NCBI GenBank assembly: GCA_013368375.1
Contig: JAACJP010000002.1
Coordinates: 2,046,001 to 2,110,000 of the forward strand
Length of the DNA stretch: 64,000 nucleotides
Source: Tricholomella constricta
Lineage: Eukaryota > Basidiomycota > Agaricomycetes > Agaricales > Lyophyllaceae
Direction of reading: 5' to 3'
The number at the start of each line of letters is the position of its first letter. Positions within the stretch are counted from its first letter, which is position 1. A program made the translations under genes and the position numbers. Positions 41,455 through 52,412 of this stretch are shown in pieces. The notes beneath the pieces are model-generated. The model ran no database searches, was not told where the DNA came from, and saw nothing but the letters and a program-made list of their open reading frames with translations.

Positions 41455-41811
41455 TTCCACCACAACAACCATTTCTTTCGGGACGCGTACTTCGAACAAC
41501 TTCTCGTAGCTTTCACCGTCGTGCTCCCGTCCGGCGCGGTGAGCCCCATCGCCTGGGGCACCGTGATATATTTGTCGTTGACGTGCGCCTACATATCCCA
41601 TTTATATGAGCCTGTATACTCGACGGCGAGGGATGGGCTTAGTATGTACCTGCTCCTACTTGATGACTTTCTTCTTCACGATGTCGAGAGACATGAAGGG
41701 CTCAGCGTGTGGGCCCTTCCAGTAGCGGCTGAACTCCCCCTTCGTGAGGCCTGGCTTCCGCTTCACGAAGATGATGATGCGGACACGGTCTGTGCGGAAG
41801 GGGATGGACAT
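41455..41811 (-). pseudogene. EthD-domain protein remnant
   Basis: The minus strand from ATG 41811 reads MSIPFRTDRVRIIIFVKRKP, GLTKGEFSRYWKGPHAEPFM, SLDIVKKKVIK and then TAG-E-Q, where the family has a Tyr. That is a nonsense change near 41672. An intron-like segment (GTACATACTAAG ... TGTAG) leads to AHVNDKYITVPQAMGL, TAPDGSTT, after which the frame slips before ESYEKLFEV. EthD-like proteins are small dimeric ferredoxin-fold proteins linked to aromatic-compound metabolism. This copy is truncated and shifted. Confidence 0.75.
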
Positions 41812-42039
41812 TGTGGCTTGCAATTGGAGAGGTGTAGATATGTGAGTGGAGATATGAGACCTTGAGCCTTGGAGTCAAGCGTTCGTAGGGCTATAGCGAG
41901 GGATATCGCCAATAACTAAGAGATGGCCTTTTATATCTGATGCCACGACGTCATCGGTATTCTCAAGATTTGAAGCGAATTGGGTACCATCGAGAGATGC
42001 TGGAATGGAGGGTGCCAGAGCTTGTTATACCTTCGCGCG

Positions 42040-43570
42040 GTTAGTGCGGGGATTCCATACACAGGGGCCTCCAGCGGCATATGGCCATGACGATTCGACA
42101 CTCCTCCACGACCCTCTGGTACGCCCTCTTCTCGCCCGCACCCTTGTCCGCCATGACGACAGCACCGTCGTCCGTCCTGACGTCCCCCGCCTCCCCGCCC
42201 TCGTCCATGAACTCCGCCCACTCGATAGCCTTGTACCGTACGACGCTCCTGATCGCGTGCTCGAGGCTGCGCACACCGGCCTCGCGCGTGTACCCCGTGG
42301 CGACGTGTAACAAGGCCGGCTCGGTGATCGTGATATGGGACTCGTCCAGCCCGTTCGCTTGCAGTTGCTTTGGAGGCAGGAAGCGCCGCGCGATGTGCAT
42401 CTTCTCGTTGTAGGTGTAGCTTGTTCGATGGAAGACAACAAAATGAGTACCTCGTGGTATAGAGGTGCATGAGGACATGGACCAGAGATCTAAATGATCT
42501 CGCAGCGGTCAGGAGAGGTGCTGAGATGGTCTCGAGCGAGTTGCCGGTGCATAAGAACAGGACCTGGCTCAGATCTATGGGGACGTTGACGTGATGATCC
42601 TGAGCATGCCCAGCGCATCAACACGAGAAATGAAAAAAAGACCACGCAGATTTACGCACATTGAAGGTATGGTTCTGCTCTGGGTCCAAAACTTCCAGAA
42701 GAGCTGCCCCAGGATCGCCGTGGAAGTTGCTCTGGCCGATCTTGTCGATCTCGTCCCTAACGAAGCAAGTTTTGTGAGCATTATGTACAGGATGCAGATC
42801 AGCACGAGGACGCTAAGCACCTGAACATCAACCCTGGCCCAGAGGCAACATATGTCCTCCTATGGCTCCTAATTTCACCTTGCCGCGGACGCTGCCCAGC
42901 GAGATACGCTGGAATGGTCTTCTACGAAACTGGACAGAGATCGTCGTTAGAAACGGGGAAAAATGAGCCTACAAAGAGAACTTACAGCAGTATAGGCCCC
43001 TTGACGCCCTTCTTACCAAGCCTTCCGGGCTTCCCAGGCCCAGCTTGCGGAGAGGGATATGACCGCTGCTGACTCTTGCCATATGGAACAATAGCCAAAT
43101 CGACATCCGTCTTCTCCCGTCCGCCTTTCGCATCGACCTCTTTCTCCTGCTGCCCTCGACGAGCTTGCTCAGCCTGTACCTCCCCCTTTGCGTTGAGCTC
43201 TTTCAACGCACCACCGCAAGGTACTCGATAAGCCGCTTCTTGATTTTCTCAAGCCCAAAGTGGTCTGCATCGAGTTGAGCGCGAGCCGCAGTGAGGAACG
43301 TCTTGTCCTTGATGACTTGCGGTCGTTGCGCTTCAGAAGCGAGTGGAGTAGAATTAGCCAAGGAATCGAGCCTAGCCATTCAAGCTGAGTGAGTCAAGGT
43401 CAGCTGCTAAATCACGGGAAAGGAATATAGGTAACGCACGTAGCTTCGGATCACACCATTGGTTTCTACGCTGCCTTGTGGGATTCGTTTAAGCCTCCTG
43501 CATTCCCTCACGCCCATCTTGCGTTCCTCCGAACCTGGCTCCATCGCCTCGATTCGGCGTCTCAGCAGGT
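42040..43570 (-). pseudogene. Lon protease fragment lacking its P-loop
   Basis: Minus-strand pieces of an ATP-dependent Lon protease, closest in memory to the peroxisomal type. Order: RRRIEAMEPGSEERKMG..RLKRIPQGSVETNGVIRSYV (43560-43440); an exon ending [23 protein letters not shown] (about 43290-43205); one base missing, then KELNAKGEVQAE and GPILL. The segment that should encode the Walker A loop GPPGVGKT is absent: after GPILL comes a gap, then PFQRISLGSVRGK, a frame change, and RSHRRTYVASGPG. Walker B follows as [24 protein letters not shown], then CTGNSLETISAPLL, another shift, and YTYNEKMHIARRFLPPKQLQANGLD, SHITITEPALLHVATGYTRE. The Ser-Lys protease domain is missing. A non-functional relic. 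Confidence 0.85.
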
Positions 43571-43689
43571 AGCAAATCGAAGCGATCCTATGGATGCGAA
43601 TATCTGCGGAGCATAGTAGCTTCATATATACACAACGACGTCAGCCCCGCCTTGTCTTTGTCCTTAACATAATTCGAACCACGCTTACT

Positions 43690-44720
43690 TCACCGAGTTC
43701 TGGCCAGCCCATTGTTGGAGGAGGAAGATCACAAAGATGATAACGAAGCGGATGAAGTTGACCTTCCCGAAAAAAGCCTCTTTGATCCTGAGGCCCATGC
43801 GAGCCTGGCGCTCCTCTTCAATCGTGGCCTCAATTCCGACCATTTCGGTGAGGATGCTTTCGGAGTCAAAGGGCTCTTTGCATAGGTACGCGAGGCCCTT
43901 GATGGCTTGTTCGTTGCGTCCAACTGAAGCGAGCCATCGAGGAGATTCCTGAATCGCGGGTCAAACCAAACTCTCAATGCGAAAGAAAGAGCTGGGTTCA
44001 TGGACGGACCTTGATTGTCAGGAGACCAATTGCCATGATGCAAGCGGGTACCAACTGAAATCCGAAAGGGACCCTCCAAACATTGACACTGTGAAGACCG
44101 ACACCATCTAGATAGGTGCAAAATTAGCTTTTTCCATCGCTCGGTCCATCCATAACCTTCAAATAGGCCTTACAGTTGATAAAGTACGATATCATCACCC
44201 CAATAGCGACCTTGCAATGCCCACATCAGAATCCGCTCGTGTGTAGGTGACGCGAAGCCCCAACCTCAAAAACGGGCTGACGTACCATGATCTGGAAGCA
44301 GCCTGTTATCCGTCCACGCACTTCCTTGGGCGCACACTCGGAGACGTAGGCAGGCAAAATGGCGAGCACTGATACTGAAACCGGAGATGACCCGTCCTGC
44401 ATACATACAAGCGAGACAGTTCGATCCGTCAGCGACGTCAGGATTTTGAAAGATCCGAAGAAAATAAAAAAAATCATCAGAAGCAGGTTGTAGCGTACGC
44501 AACTGGGTGGCTTACCGCGCTTGCAACAAAAATCACGGTGAACGCCCATAATGTATAGATACGTCCGATCTTGGCTGTGTAGAAAGTTGTTTAAAAGGAA
44601 CCAAAAGAAAAGAACGTGAGATTCTGGGTGTAGATAAAGTTAACGCACCCTCGTCCCCGCACAAATTCCACCAGCACTAGCACCAGCCCAAGCGCAGGCG
44701 CCCGGGCGCCGGTGGGGGGC
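43690..44720 (-). pseudogene. MFS sugar/quinate-type transporter fragment
   Basis: Minus-strand pieces: a hydrophobic stretch LGLVLVLVEFVRGRG (about 44690-44650, tentative); KIGRIYTLWAFTVIFVASA; YAGRVISGFSIS, then a one-base loss and VLAILPAYVSECAPKEVRGRITG (the family signature of loop 4-5); NVWRVPFGFQLVPACIMAIGLL; and ESPRWLASVGRNEQAIKGLA, EEERQARMGLRIKEAFF, FLLQQWAGQNSVK, where homology stops near 43690. The second half of the transporter is missing and the N-terminus is poor. Proteins of this family carry sugars or related solutes across the plasma membrane. Confidence 0.78.
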
Positions 44721-44922
44721 GCTCATTGCTTATGCCTGTCGGTTGTTATGTCCACATAACAAGCATAACGCGTACAGCCACTGACCGATTGGACTCCTGG
44801 ACTTTGCTGGACTTGGGTCCGGTTCAACAAAGTTCAAGTTCAAACTTCGGTTCAGAACTGGACTGCGGCATCACTATTTGAGAGGCAATCAGTTATAACT
44901 TACCTTGATAAAGATCACGAAC

Positions 44923-44991
44923 TTGACGCAAACGCTGTCCACCACAACTAACATGCGCAAGCAAGAATTCTGATAACAGCGTTTGCGTCAA
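44923..44991. repeat. Inverted repeat upstream of the F-box gene
   Basis: Sixteen-base perfect arms, TTGACGCAAACGCTGT at 44923-44938 and its complement at 44976-44991, around a 37-base loop. Partly matching flanks extend outward (CTTGAT on both outer ends). It lies about 55 bases before the start codon of the F-box gene, within its promoter or leader. Confidence 0.75.
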
Positions 44992-45044
44992 CTCTTCATG
45001 ATCAAGCTTTAACAAATATTTTCAACGTTTCAACCATCGTTCGC

Positions 45045-46586
45045 ATGTCGCATCTTACCACAAGTAAGGCAGCGCACACAAAAGTCAATGATTTCTATGC
45101 CATGGGTCCGCCATACTCCTTTTCTACTACCTTATCGCTCATGTCTCCCTGAACAGACATTAATCATGGCTTAGAGGATACCGTCCACGAAACCGAAGAA
45201 ATGCTCTCTTGTATGCAAATATTTTCGCCCCGATTAGATACTACTCAGGGCAGCAATGGAGGAGGATCGGTGTGCCAAAGGCCGAGAACGGAAATCAAGG
45301 ACTTTCCCCCCGAAATTCTTGGCAAGGTCTTCGAGCATTGTATCTCGGACTCGGACCCAGCTGTCATATACTTCAAAAGCCTTTCGACTCCCATGAAGTT
45401 GGCCCAGGTATCCTGGACCTGGCGTTCCGTCGCATTTTCGGTGCCGAGACTATGGAACGAAGTCGTCGTAGACTACGGTGACTTGAAAAATATACATCAG
45501 CTGGCGCAGGCCACTCATAACCACTTGGTCCATTCCAATGCGCTGCCCATCATCATTCATACTAAAGGTTCGCTACTCAATGGTAGCCCTGGTCCGGTCA
45601 GGGGAGATTTCATTATGAATCTGCTGTCCCCCTACGCCAACAGGATTCGACACCTGACGCTTTCCTTTCCGGTAGAATTGATGAACCAATTCCTTCAACA
45701 GAGGGTTGCTGGCTTCACCATTCCGGTCTTAGAATCAGTAACACTTGTTTATCGTCGCATGGGACCCAGGGTCCACTTGGTCCCCGTCAACGTCTTCGCT
45801 CATGCTCCCAGGCTTCGCACATTTGAGATCAAGTACGCGTTGCGCGTCCCAGACCTAGAGCTCGATCTCCAATGGGACCAAATCACAGAGCTCAACTTCG
45901 TCCGCCTCATTATCCCTTCGGCTCAGGTTTCCTCCATCCTGCGCCGGTGCCTCAACCTCCAAAACTGTACCCTCACTGTTCCTAAAGAATATCCCTTTGA
46001 AGAGACCAACTTTTTACCTGCGACCGACTCTATCCTCCCCAGCATCCGTTGTCTTACGCTCTACAATGAAAAGGACAACAATTATGACAATTATTTGGCG
46101 GGTATCGAATTCCCTTCGTTGGAGCGGCTCAACGTCATGTTCATTGGTAACCAGAGCAAGTGGGAGCAAGGGCAGTTCATGTCTCTTCAAAGGCGTTCCC
46201 GCTGCACGCTTCGAGTCCTCTCCACCTCAGCGCATGTCGGGCACGAGAACATTGAGGCCATATTGGGAGATGTGCCTTCGTTAACAGAGCTAGATGTCCT
46301 CGAGGGCCAACCCATTTCCGCATCGACGTTGAGGCTGATCTGTAATGGCCTCTTGGCCCCGAACCTTGAAGTCCTTAGATGTGCGGTTGAGCCAGACATG
46401 CTGTCGGACTTCCTTGACATGCTCGATTGTCGGCATGTCCCTCGGAAGTCGCGCGCGACGTATCGGGGTATCAAGTCTGCTGTGGTAAGCTGCTCCAAGG
46501 CCACGGAAGGCTACCGAAATGTCCGCAAGCGTTTGAAGGAGCTCAAAAGCGACGGACGCGATGTCAAAATAATAGATAAGTCTTGA
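45045..46586 (+). CDS. F-box protein with leucine-rich repeat-like C-terminus
   Basis: Two exons: ATG 45045 to 45063, intron 45064-45156 (GTAAGG ... CTGAACAG), second exon 45157 to TGA at 46584-46586; 482 residues. The F-box is at about 55-110 (IKDFPPEILGKVFEHCISDS, MKLAQVSWTWRSVAFSVPRLWN), followed by irregular LRR-like segments typical of agaricomycete F-box proteins (LTLSFPVELMNQFLQ, LRTFEIKYALRVPDLELDL, LQNCTLTVPKE, LERLNVMF, LTELDVLEG). The expected role is substrate receptor of an SCF ubiquitin ligase; the target is unknown. If translation began at the ATG at 45201 the protein would be 461 residues. The short first exon is supported by its conservation, together with the intron, in the duplicate at 32490. 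These genes form large expanded families in mushrooms. Confidence 0.82.
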
Positions 46587-46876
46587 GTGGTTTGTCCATC
46601 TCCTTATACCTTGTTATCTGAGTTGAGGTGTATCTGTCGTGGTAGAGCTCGTATCCTCGATTTCTGCCTACGTTGAGGCAGTTGTACATCATCCCCCGAA
46701 CCATATTGCTGTATTTATACCATGGTCATCTCGCCTGCAGAGTCTGTTTCACTTACGAATGTAGGTATCATTACCTTGCCGGCGTTGTACGAATTTTCCT
46801 GTATGTGAATGATGTACTTCTATGTAGCCTTGTACATACCAGTCTGGAATTCTGGAATTTGTTGTCTGATGCATGC
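46587..46876. other. Gap between convergent genes
   Basis: 290 bases between the F-box gene and the fusion gene, presumably both 3' UTRs. Nothing else seen. Confidence 0.5.
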
Positions 46877-48683
46877 CTAGAAGCTGTCCAATAATTTGCG
46901 CAACACTTCCGCAAAGCGCTCAGTCTCGTCAATCATGGGTAAGTGGCCCGCACTCTCGATCTCGACGTATTCCACAGGTTTAGCTTGTTCATTCTTTCCC
47001 CGAACGGTGTTCCATTCGTCCCTGAGGCGCTGTAAAGTCTTGCCGACGTTTCCCCCACCGTCAAGGCTCCCAGCGACGAGGAAGACACGCTCGATCGGGC
47101 TCGTGAAAAGCTCTTGAGATTTCTCGTCTTCTGAGAGCCGGAGGTCGTCAGCTCGCTCAAGTTGAGAGAAAATCTGGCGCTTACTTTGGTAGAGTTCATA
47201 ATCAGACAGCGCCTCTGCGCCGGCCACGAACCCTCCGACCGGCGTGCTTTCCACCATCTTCTTAAGCCAAGCATGGCGCTCTCCCCTCTCCGTCTCCTCG
47301 TTCTCGCATTTCGACCGATTCGGGAACCATCGGGGCACAGTCACCCCAGCCAAGTGGCCCATCCCAACCTTGACCGCGTATTCAGCTCCCTTGCCGACTT
47401 CCCCGTCCTTAACTCCCTCGCGTAAGATGTCTTCGGCGCTGACACCTCCATAGACGAGCCCTATGCGTCCTGCCCACGCTTCCTTGTTCCCGACAGGCGT
47501 TTTGGGAGAGGTGTCACACGCGACGACGCTGTGTGCCAGGTGAGGGTAACTCCGGGCAAATGCAAGCGCTGCTGCACCGCCTTGGGACACTCCGATGATC
47601 GAATGAACAGGCGTCGCGATGTTCAAACTCGCGAGGATATGTGCAATGTCAGACGCGAGGGCCGGGATCGTGGTGGACTCCGGGGCGTCAGGAAGTGTGG
47701 ATTTACCGTGGCCGCGCTGAGAATGAAGGAGGATGTTGTATGGTCTGCGCACGTTGCCTGTGGCAGGATCGGGCGAATCGGAGATGAGATAGGGGATGAG
47801 GTACCCCCACATGGAGAGGTCCGTCAACAGGGAGTTGGCGAATACGACCCAGGGAGCGGTTGATGAGGCTTCGAGAGTGATGGCGTGAATTGTATGTGTA
47901 GTTTCAGAGGACGAAGGGATCGTGATGAAATGCTGCTATGTGTATAAGCGTAGGATTTGACAAGACTTGAGAAGGCAATCTCACCTCTCTGCGTTCCACA
48001 GGCCACGGCACTACGTCGTCCGACATGCCTGCTACGTCGAGGGCGACGAGGAAGCGGGAAACCATGTTATACGACGCGACCACAGCGGTAGCCTCCACGA
48101 GCAAGTCTTGGGTCCGTTCCTCGACATTCTCCGGGTCCTGCTCGCGCGCCCAACTTTCCAGGCTCTTCGTCAATGCATCAGTGATGGCCTTGCCAACCTT
48201 TACTTCCCTAGTACTCGCATCGGCAAACATCAATGCCGAAGCCTGGAGTGGTGAGAGAATCCCGGCAGAAGGTGGCAAAGGAGTAACCGTGTCGCGCACA
48301 ATGTAAAGCTGTGCAGATGTCAACCCACTTGTGCGACCAACGTCCTCGTGGTGAATCCACTCGAAAGCTGCGCGATTAATTGCTGCGACGCGCAGAATCT
48401 ATTGATTATTGATATGTTTCGTTATTATTGCCTGACAATATATGAAATGGCTACAACAACGCACCATGAGCTCGCGGACATCTCCCGGAAGCTTCCCTTG
48501 CGTCCTTACAGCTCCAAGTAACAAGTTCCAGCCCCCAGCCACGGGAGGAACATGGAGCAGAGCAGCATCGAGGGGCGTTATACCCCGAGCGCCTCGACGG
48601 ACACGGATGGCGTCCGCCACGGGAGAAGTGCCAGGCGGGGGATAGCGTCCTGGAATGATTCGAGATGATCTGTTAGCTGCCAT
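46877..48683 (-). CDS. Carboxymuconolactone decarboxylase-like / alpha-beta hydrolase fusion
   Basis: Three exons read by eye, 48683-48465, 48398-47985 and 47935-46877, all in phase 0; about 563 residues. Residues 1-210 are a carboxymuconolactone decarboxylase (CMD)-like unit (ALLHVPPVAGGWNLLLGAVR, RELMILRVAAINRAAFEWIH, EDVGRTSGLTSAQ, LVEATAVVASYNMVSRFLVALD). Residues 225-563 are an alpha/beta hydrolase with NSLLTDLSMWGYLIPYL, HSQRGHGKS, nucleophile elbow GVSQGGAAAL and the final SAGHLPMIDE with the catalytic His. Together they match the two last ring-cleavage steps of the protocatechuate/beta-ketoadipate route (decarboxylase and enol-lactonase), as in bacterial PcaL, but with the domains in the opposite order. 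The CMD half shows no CxxC pair. An exact substrate is inferred. The start is set at the ATG 48683, downstream of a TATA box. Confidence 0.82.
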
Positions 48684-48730
48684 TATGAAGGGAGAGGGGA
48701 TGGAAGACAACCACTGATACTGGTGTTGGG

Positions 48731-48736
48731 TTTATA
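48731..48736 (-). promoter_or_regulatory. TATA box of the fusion gene
   Basis: The minus strand reads TTTATAAACCC; TATAAA lies 48 bases before the ATG at 48683. Confidence 0.6.
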
Positions 48737-49130
48737 AAGAGATTAGATCACCGGAACGTGTTCCGAGGCCGAACCCGCTTGGTTCGGCCTCGTCATGAAG
48801 ATAAGATTCCCAATCCGGAATTGCAGCGTTTTTGGTTATGGCGCTCAACGTTCAATATCAATACTCATGATGAGCGAAAAACCGGCGCAAAAAGAGCAGG
48901 CATGAACAAAGGTACACCAATGCAAAATTTATAAAAATCGTAAACATTTGCTACAGGGGTCAAGGACCAGAGAATATCTAGAAGCTACAATAATAAATTA
49001 TCTAAGGACTCGGGGTCTAGAGCAGAGGAGAGCATCAGGCGATTGATAAATAAGGAGCAGAGGAACATAGGGTAAGCGTGGCCACTGAAACATTGAGAAC
49101 GAAAGAGTGAAAGGAGTTTGGGTACTGAAT
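48737..49130. other. Promoter region and intergenic DNA
   Basis: Upstream flank of the fusion gene and 3' flank of the DUF6593 gene. No other feature. Confidence 0.45.
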
Positions 49131-49868
49131 TCAGCCAAAATTGCGGCCAGACTGAAGGAGAACGGTGGCGACGACAGCAGCCTCCAAAAGTCCAGCTTGC
49201 ACCGCTTGTGCCGTTAATTCGAGCTTGACTGTATCTGGCTCACGAGAAACCCTAGCGAGGAGCTCCGGCGGACTTGGCCCAACAGTGAAAAGCTGCAGGA
49301 CGCGTGATTTATTACCCATCTACGAGAGGCACATGGTTGTATGGGCTCACGCTGATTGTTTTATCCTTGTGCACCCAGGCGTACCATTTTCCACCAAATT
49401 GCATGCTTCTGTAACTGGTAACAGCGTTTAGGGAGGGCTCTTTGGAATTTGTGAAGCTGAGAGGAGGACAAACGTTTGGTCACGGGAGAGCTCCAGCCAT
49501 CGCGCAGCCGTTTGCGGCGGAACCACTCCATAAATCTCGACGGCAGGTTGGGTTATCCATTCGATGGCGGCGAATGGCTGACCAGCTTTGCGAAAAACCG
49601 TGGATGCGCCGACGTTCGGGGAGTTCGTGACGACGTCGAAATATTTCTTCGACTGAGGCCCAACGACCGTAGAGTTAAGGATGGTTGGGTTGAACGACAC
49701 GAAGAAGAAAGTTAAGATCTTTGGTGGCGATGGCGATGATGCGGTGGGAAGTGCGCCGTAGACGGATGGCTGAGGGGGAGATTGGCCTCCCCATGTTCCG
49801 TTATTTATCGACAGAGGGTTTTCAGGGTTATACCAACCACCTTGGGCGTATGGGTTGTTCGTAAACAT
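49131..49868 (-). CDS. DUF6593-domain protein
   Basis: Three exons, 49868-49474, 49414-49351 and 49292-49131. It starts MFTNNPYAQGGWYNPENPLS, a short Asn/Pro/Gly-rich head, then the DUF6593 beta-rich region: FFFVSFNPTILNSTVVGPQS, KYFDVVTNS, STVFRKAGQPFAAIEWITQP, VEIYGVVPPQTAARWLELS, then after the introns YRSMQFGGKWYAWVHKDK, LFTVGPSPPELLARVSRE, and an end with VATVLLQSGRNFG that is typical of the family. About 205 residues. The function of this agaricomycete domain is not known to me. Similar small cytosolic beta-barrel-like domains suggest ligand or lipid binding, but that is speculation. Donors are GTTTGT (unusual) and GTGAGC. Confidence 0.82.
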
Positions 49869-50634
49869 GCTGCCGGATTTGAGAAAGCTAGGAATGGAAT
49901 CCAAGGCTGGGGAGGACTGTGCAAAGAACTTATCGCATCGAGCGAGCGATAGAAGTACTCCTCGAGAGTTCCTGAAGCCGACAGAGTTCCTGACAAAGCA
50001 TCCTTCGGCTTGCACTGAACAGGTAGTGCAGTGCAGTACCATTAGTCAATGTCAAGAAAAAAGACAAGAAACTTCCGGCGACAATTGGCCCCAAATGAGC
50101 CGAAGGGTCAACTCGGACTCGCTGATCGTCGGGAGTCTTTCCCCAGATGAGGTACTCCGCCACGTTATGATCTCTACATCCATAGCAATCGCACCAATAA
50201 AGCTATCAAGGACGTCGGGAAAGGTCTTCGTCGGATTGAAACAACGTCGGAACGACAAAGCAAATTTGATCCGTCTCCCACGTGGACCTTGTTTAGGCGA
50301 AAACGTGGCAGGAGTGATCGAGGAGCGCCGTGGGCCTGCATAGAATCACGGTGATCTCGCGGTTCGGGACGTTTAGCTTGAGCGAGTGTTGTGTGCGGGC
50401 ATGTTCTTAATTGGCATTATCCCAGCATTCGGCAGGGCCGGGCATGACCGGAGGCGGTGTCACCGCGCGCCCTACGCTGTAATGGTTTCCCGCCCCAACA
50501 AAGGCTACTGGCGTCGTCGTCGATGAATTACTATGAGCCCATAAGCCAGGGTAAAATCCAGAAGGAGGAGATCTCAAGGTGTTCTTCGGGGTGGCTGTCA
50601 GCAGTGGCAGGCACTAATTTGGATACGTGGCACG
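49869..50634. other. No supported feature
   Basis: Upstream flank of the DUF6593 gene. Minus-strand frames at 50052-50258 and 49930-50163 show no family likeness. Nothing else seen. Confidence 0.4.
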
Positions 50635-51423
50635 CAGTGTTGGCAATGCCAGTGGCTTACCCGTGTTAACCACGAATCCCACGAAACATGGCTTGCCAGT
50701 GGCTTGCAAGCCAGTGTTTTTCGCACGGGTTCGCACGGGACATGCCTCAGGGCCGAGCAAGTCATGTCTGCCTAGATAAGGATATGCGATACGAGCTGAT
50801 AATTGGGAATGGGTCTCCTGAGGTTCGCAACAGCCAATACCTTTCAGTAATCAGTGCATTATATATATTAAATGGATATACAAGATGGATCTAAATATTG
50901 GAAGACAACTCATTCAAGAGCGAGTGGGGATGGCGTTGCGGGTGGCAGCGCAGAAAAAATCAGTCCAGGATTCGGAGCGCTCATGATGGGAAGTGTGGAT
51001 GGACCTGCAGCTGCATATGGTTGGATCGAGGGGCCTGCGATGGCATATGGATGTGAGGATGGGCCTGCGAGTGCATTATGACTAGGATAATCCGTTACTG
51101 TGGGAGTAGAAGGGTTCAGATTATAATTGAGCGGGCAATAGGGTTGCTGAGATAAACAGGTTGTACGATTTGACTAGAACCGTGACGTGAGGGTGACTTT
51201 TGAAGCCCTCGTTCAATTTTGTCAATTTTGGCACGGTGCGCTTGGAGGTCAAGAGGTCAAGATTGCTAACATATCTGATGATCGATGAAGTGCATCGCCG
51301 GCCCGAACTCCCACATCAACAATTGATGGCCACGGCCCATTTGTGGTGATGTGGTAAGCCATGTGGCAAGCCATGTTTCGTGTTGCGTGGCTATGGCCTC
51401 CACACATGGCTCTGCCAACACTG
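50635..51423. mobile_element. Possible MITE with CAGTGTTGGCA ends
   Basis: The left end reads CAGTGTTGGCA (50635) and the right end its complement TGCCAACACTG (to 51423). Further inside, ACGAAACATGGCTTGCCA near 50684 recurs in inverted form near 51365-51385. That gives terminal inverted repeats of about 80 bases with gaps around a 789-bp non-coding unit. CAGTG ends suit the hAT group. I could not see a clean 8-bp duplication; both flanks share only CGTGG. Inside, imperfect 27-30 base repeats near 50985-51080 encode a repeated GP-A-AYG-type peptide by chance or as a relic. Confidence 0.5.
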
Positions 51424-52412
51424 CCGTGGGCCTCTCTTAGCGGCGGCTCTCAGGGCAATCTCCGATGGCCAAGGGTTGTTCGGGAGGAGATGTAGAGGGA
51501 AACGAGCATCTCAACAAAGATCATCCCTGGTGTCGTGAGCCTGAGGATGCCCGTGGACCGTAAGGGCCCGCGATGGGTCCAGGGACCACAGACACGCGGC
51601 GTTCTCAGATAGAGAAAACGAAGACGAGTAGTATGATTGTAGTAAATCACGCCTCCGATAGGTAACTGATCATATGTGATTAGACGCACTGGTAATGAAT
51701 ACACTGTGGGCGGCAGTCTCACTGACAACGCACATAGTTGCTTTTTCCACAAAAGGTTTTCAAAAGATGCGACTGATGGCGGGTTTAGCGTTGTTTGGAG
51801 ATTCCGGTCCTGGCTCATCTGAGGCGAAAGTTTCAAAATCCGGCGTAACAAAATCAAAAGCAGGAGCTTCGGGAGGAAGAGAGAAAGGAGCAGAACTCGT
51901 GTCATTTCGAGAATCACCATTATGATGTTGGGCAGGAAATCAATTCCTATTTCTGGTGGTATGTACCTATGGAAAGAGTGTGGGGTGGTCGGTGGACGTA
52001 CGGATACAACGGTAGTTATAAAGGTACAGTATGTACTGGACATGAATGCTGACCACCTTTGAGATGACAGCTAAGTTCGTGATCGTGACCGTCAATGCTA
52101 TGAGGTCGCGATGGTCGTTAATGCGTCAAAACAACGGGAGTGGATGATGCGAGTGGGTGACGAGATGCAGTGATGCGGATGGTAGATACATGATATGCAG
52201 GAGAAAGCATGAAAGCGGCTGTTGCGATAGATGGTGGCGAAAGATGAATATGACGAAAATGAAGAGATCTGGCAACGTCAAGTTGGGTCAATCATTCGTT
52301 GAGACCAGCCGTGATCTCGGGCGGTCGATCCGACGCAATGGAGATGAATGCTGGAGTGAATGGTTTGAAATAAAGTCGGGCAGAGCGGATCGAATTTGAT
52401 CTTCCGCTCTGA
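51424..52412. other. No recognised gene
   Basis: A minus-strand frame at 51450-52043 (197 residues) and an overlapping Ser/Pro/acidic frame near 51770-51925 exist, but neither has family features or convincing splice structure. The rest is unremarkable. Confidence 0.35.
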
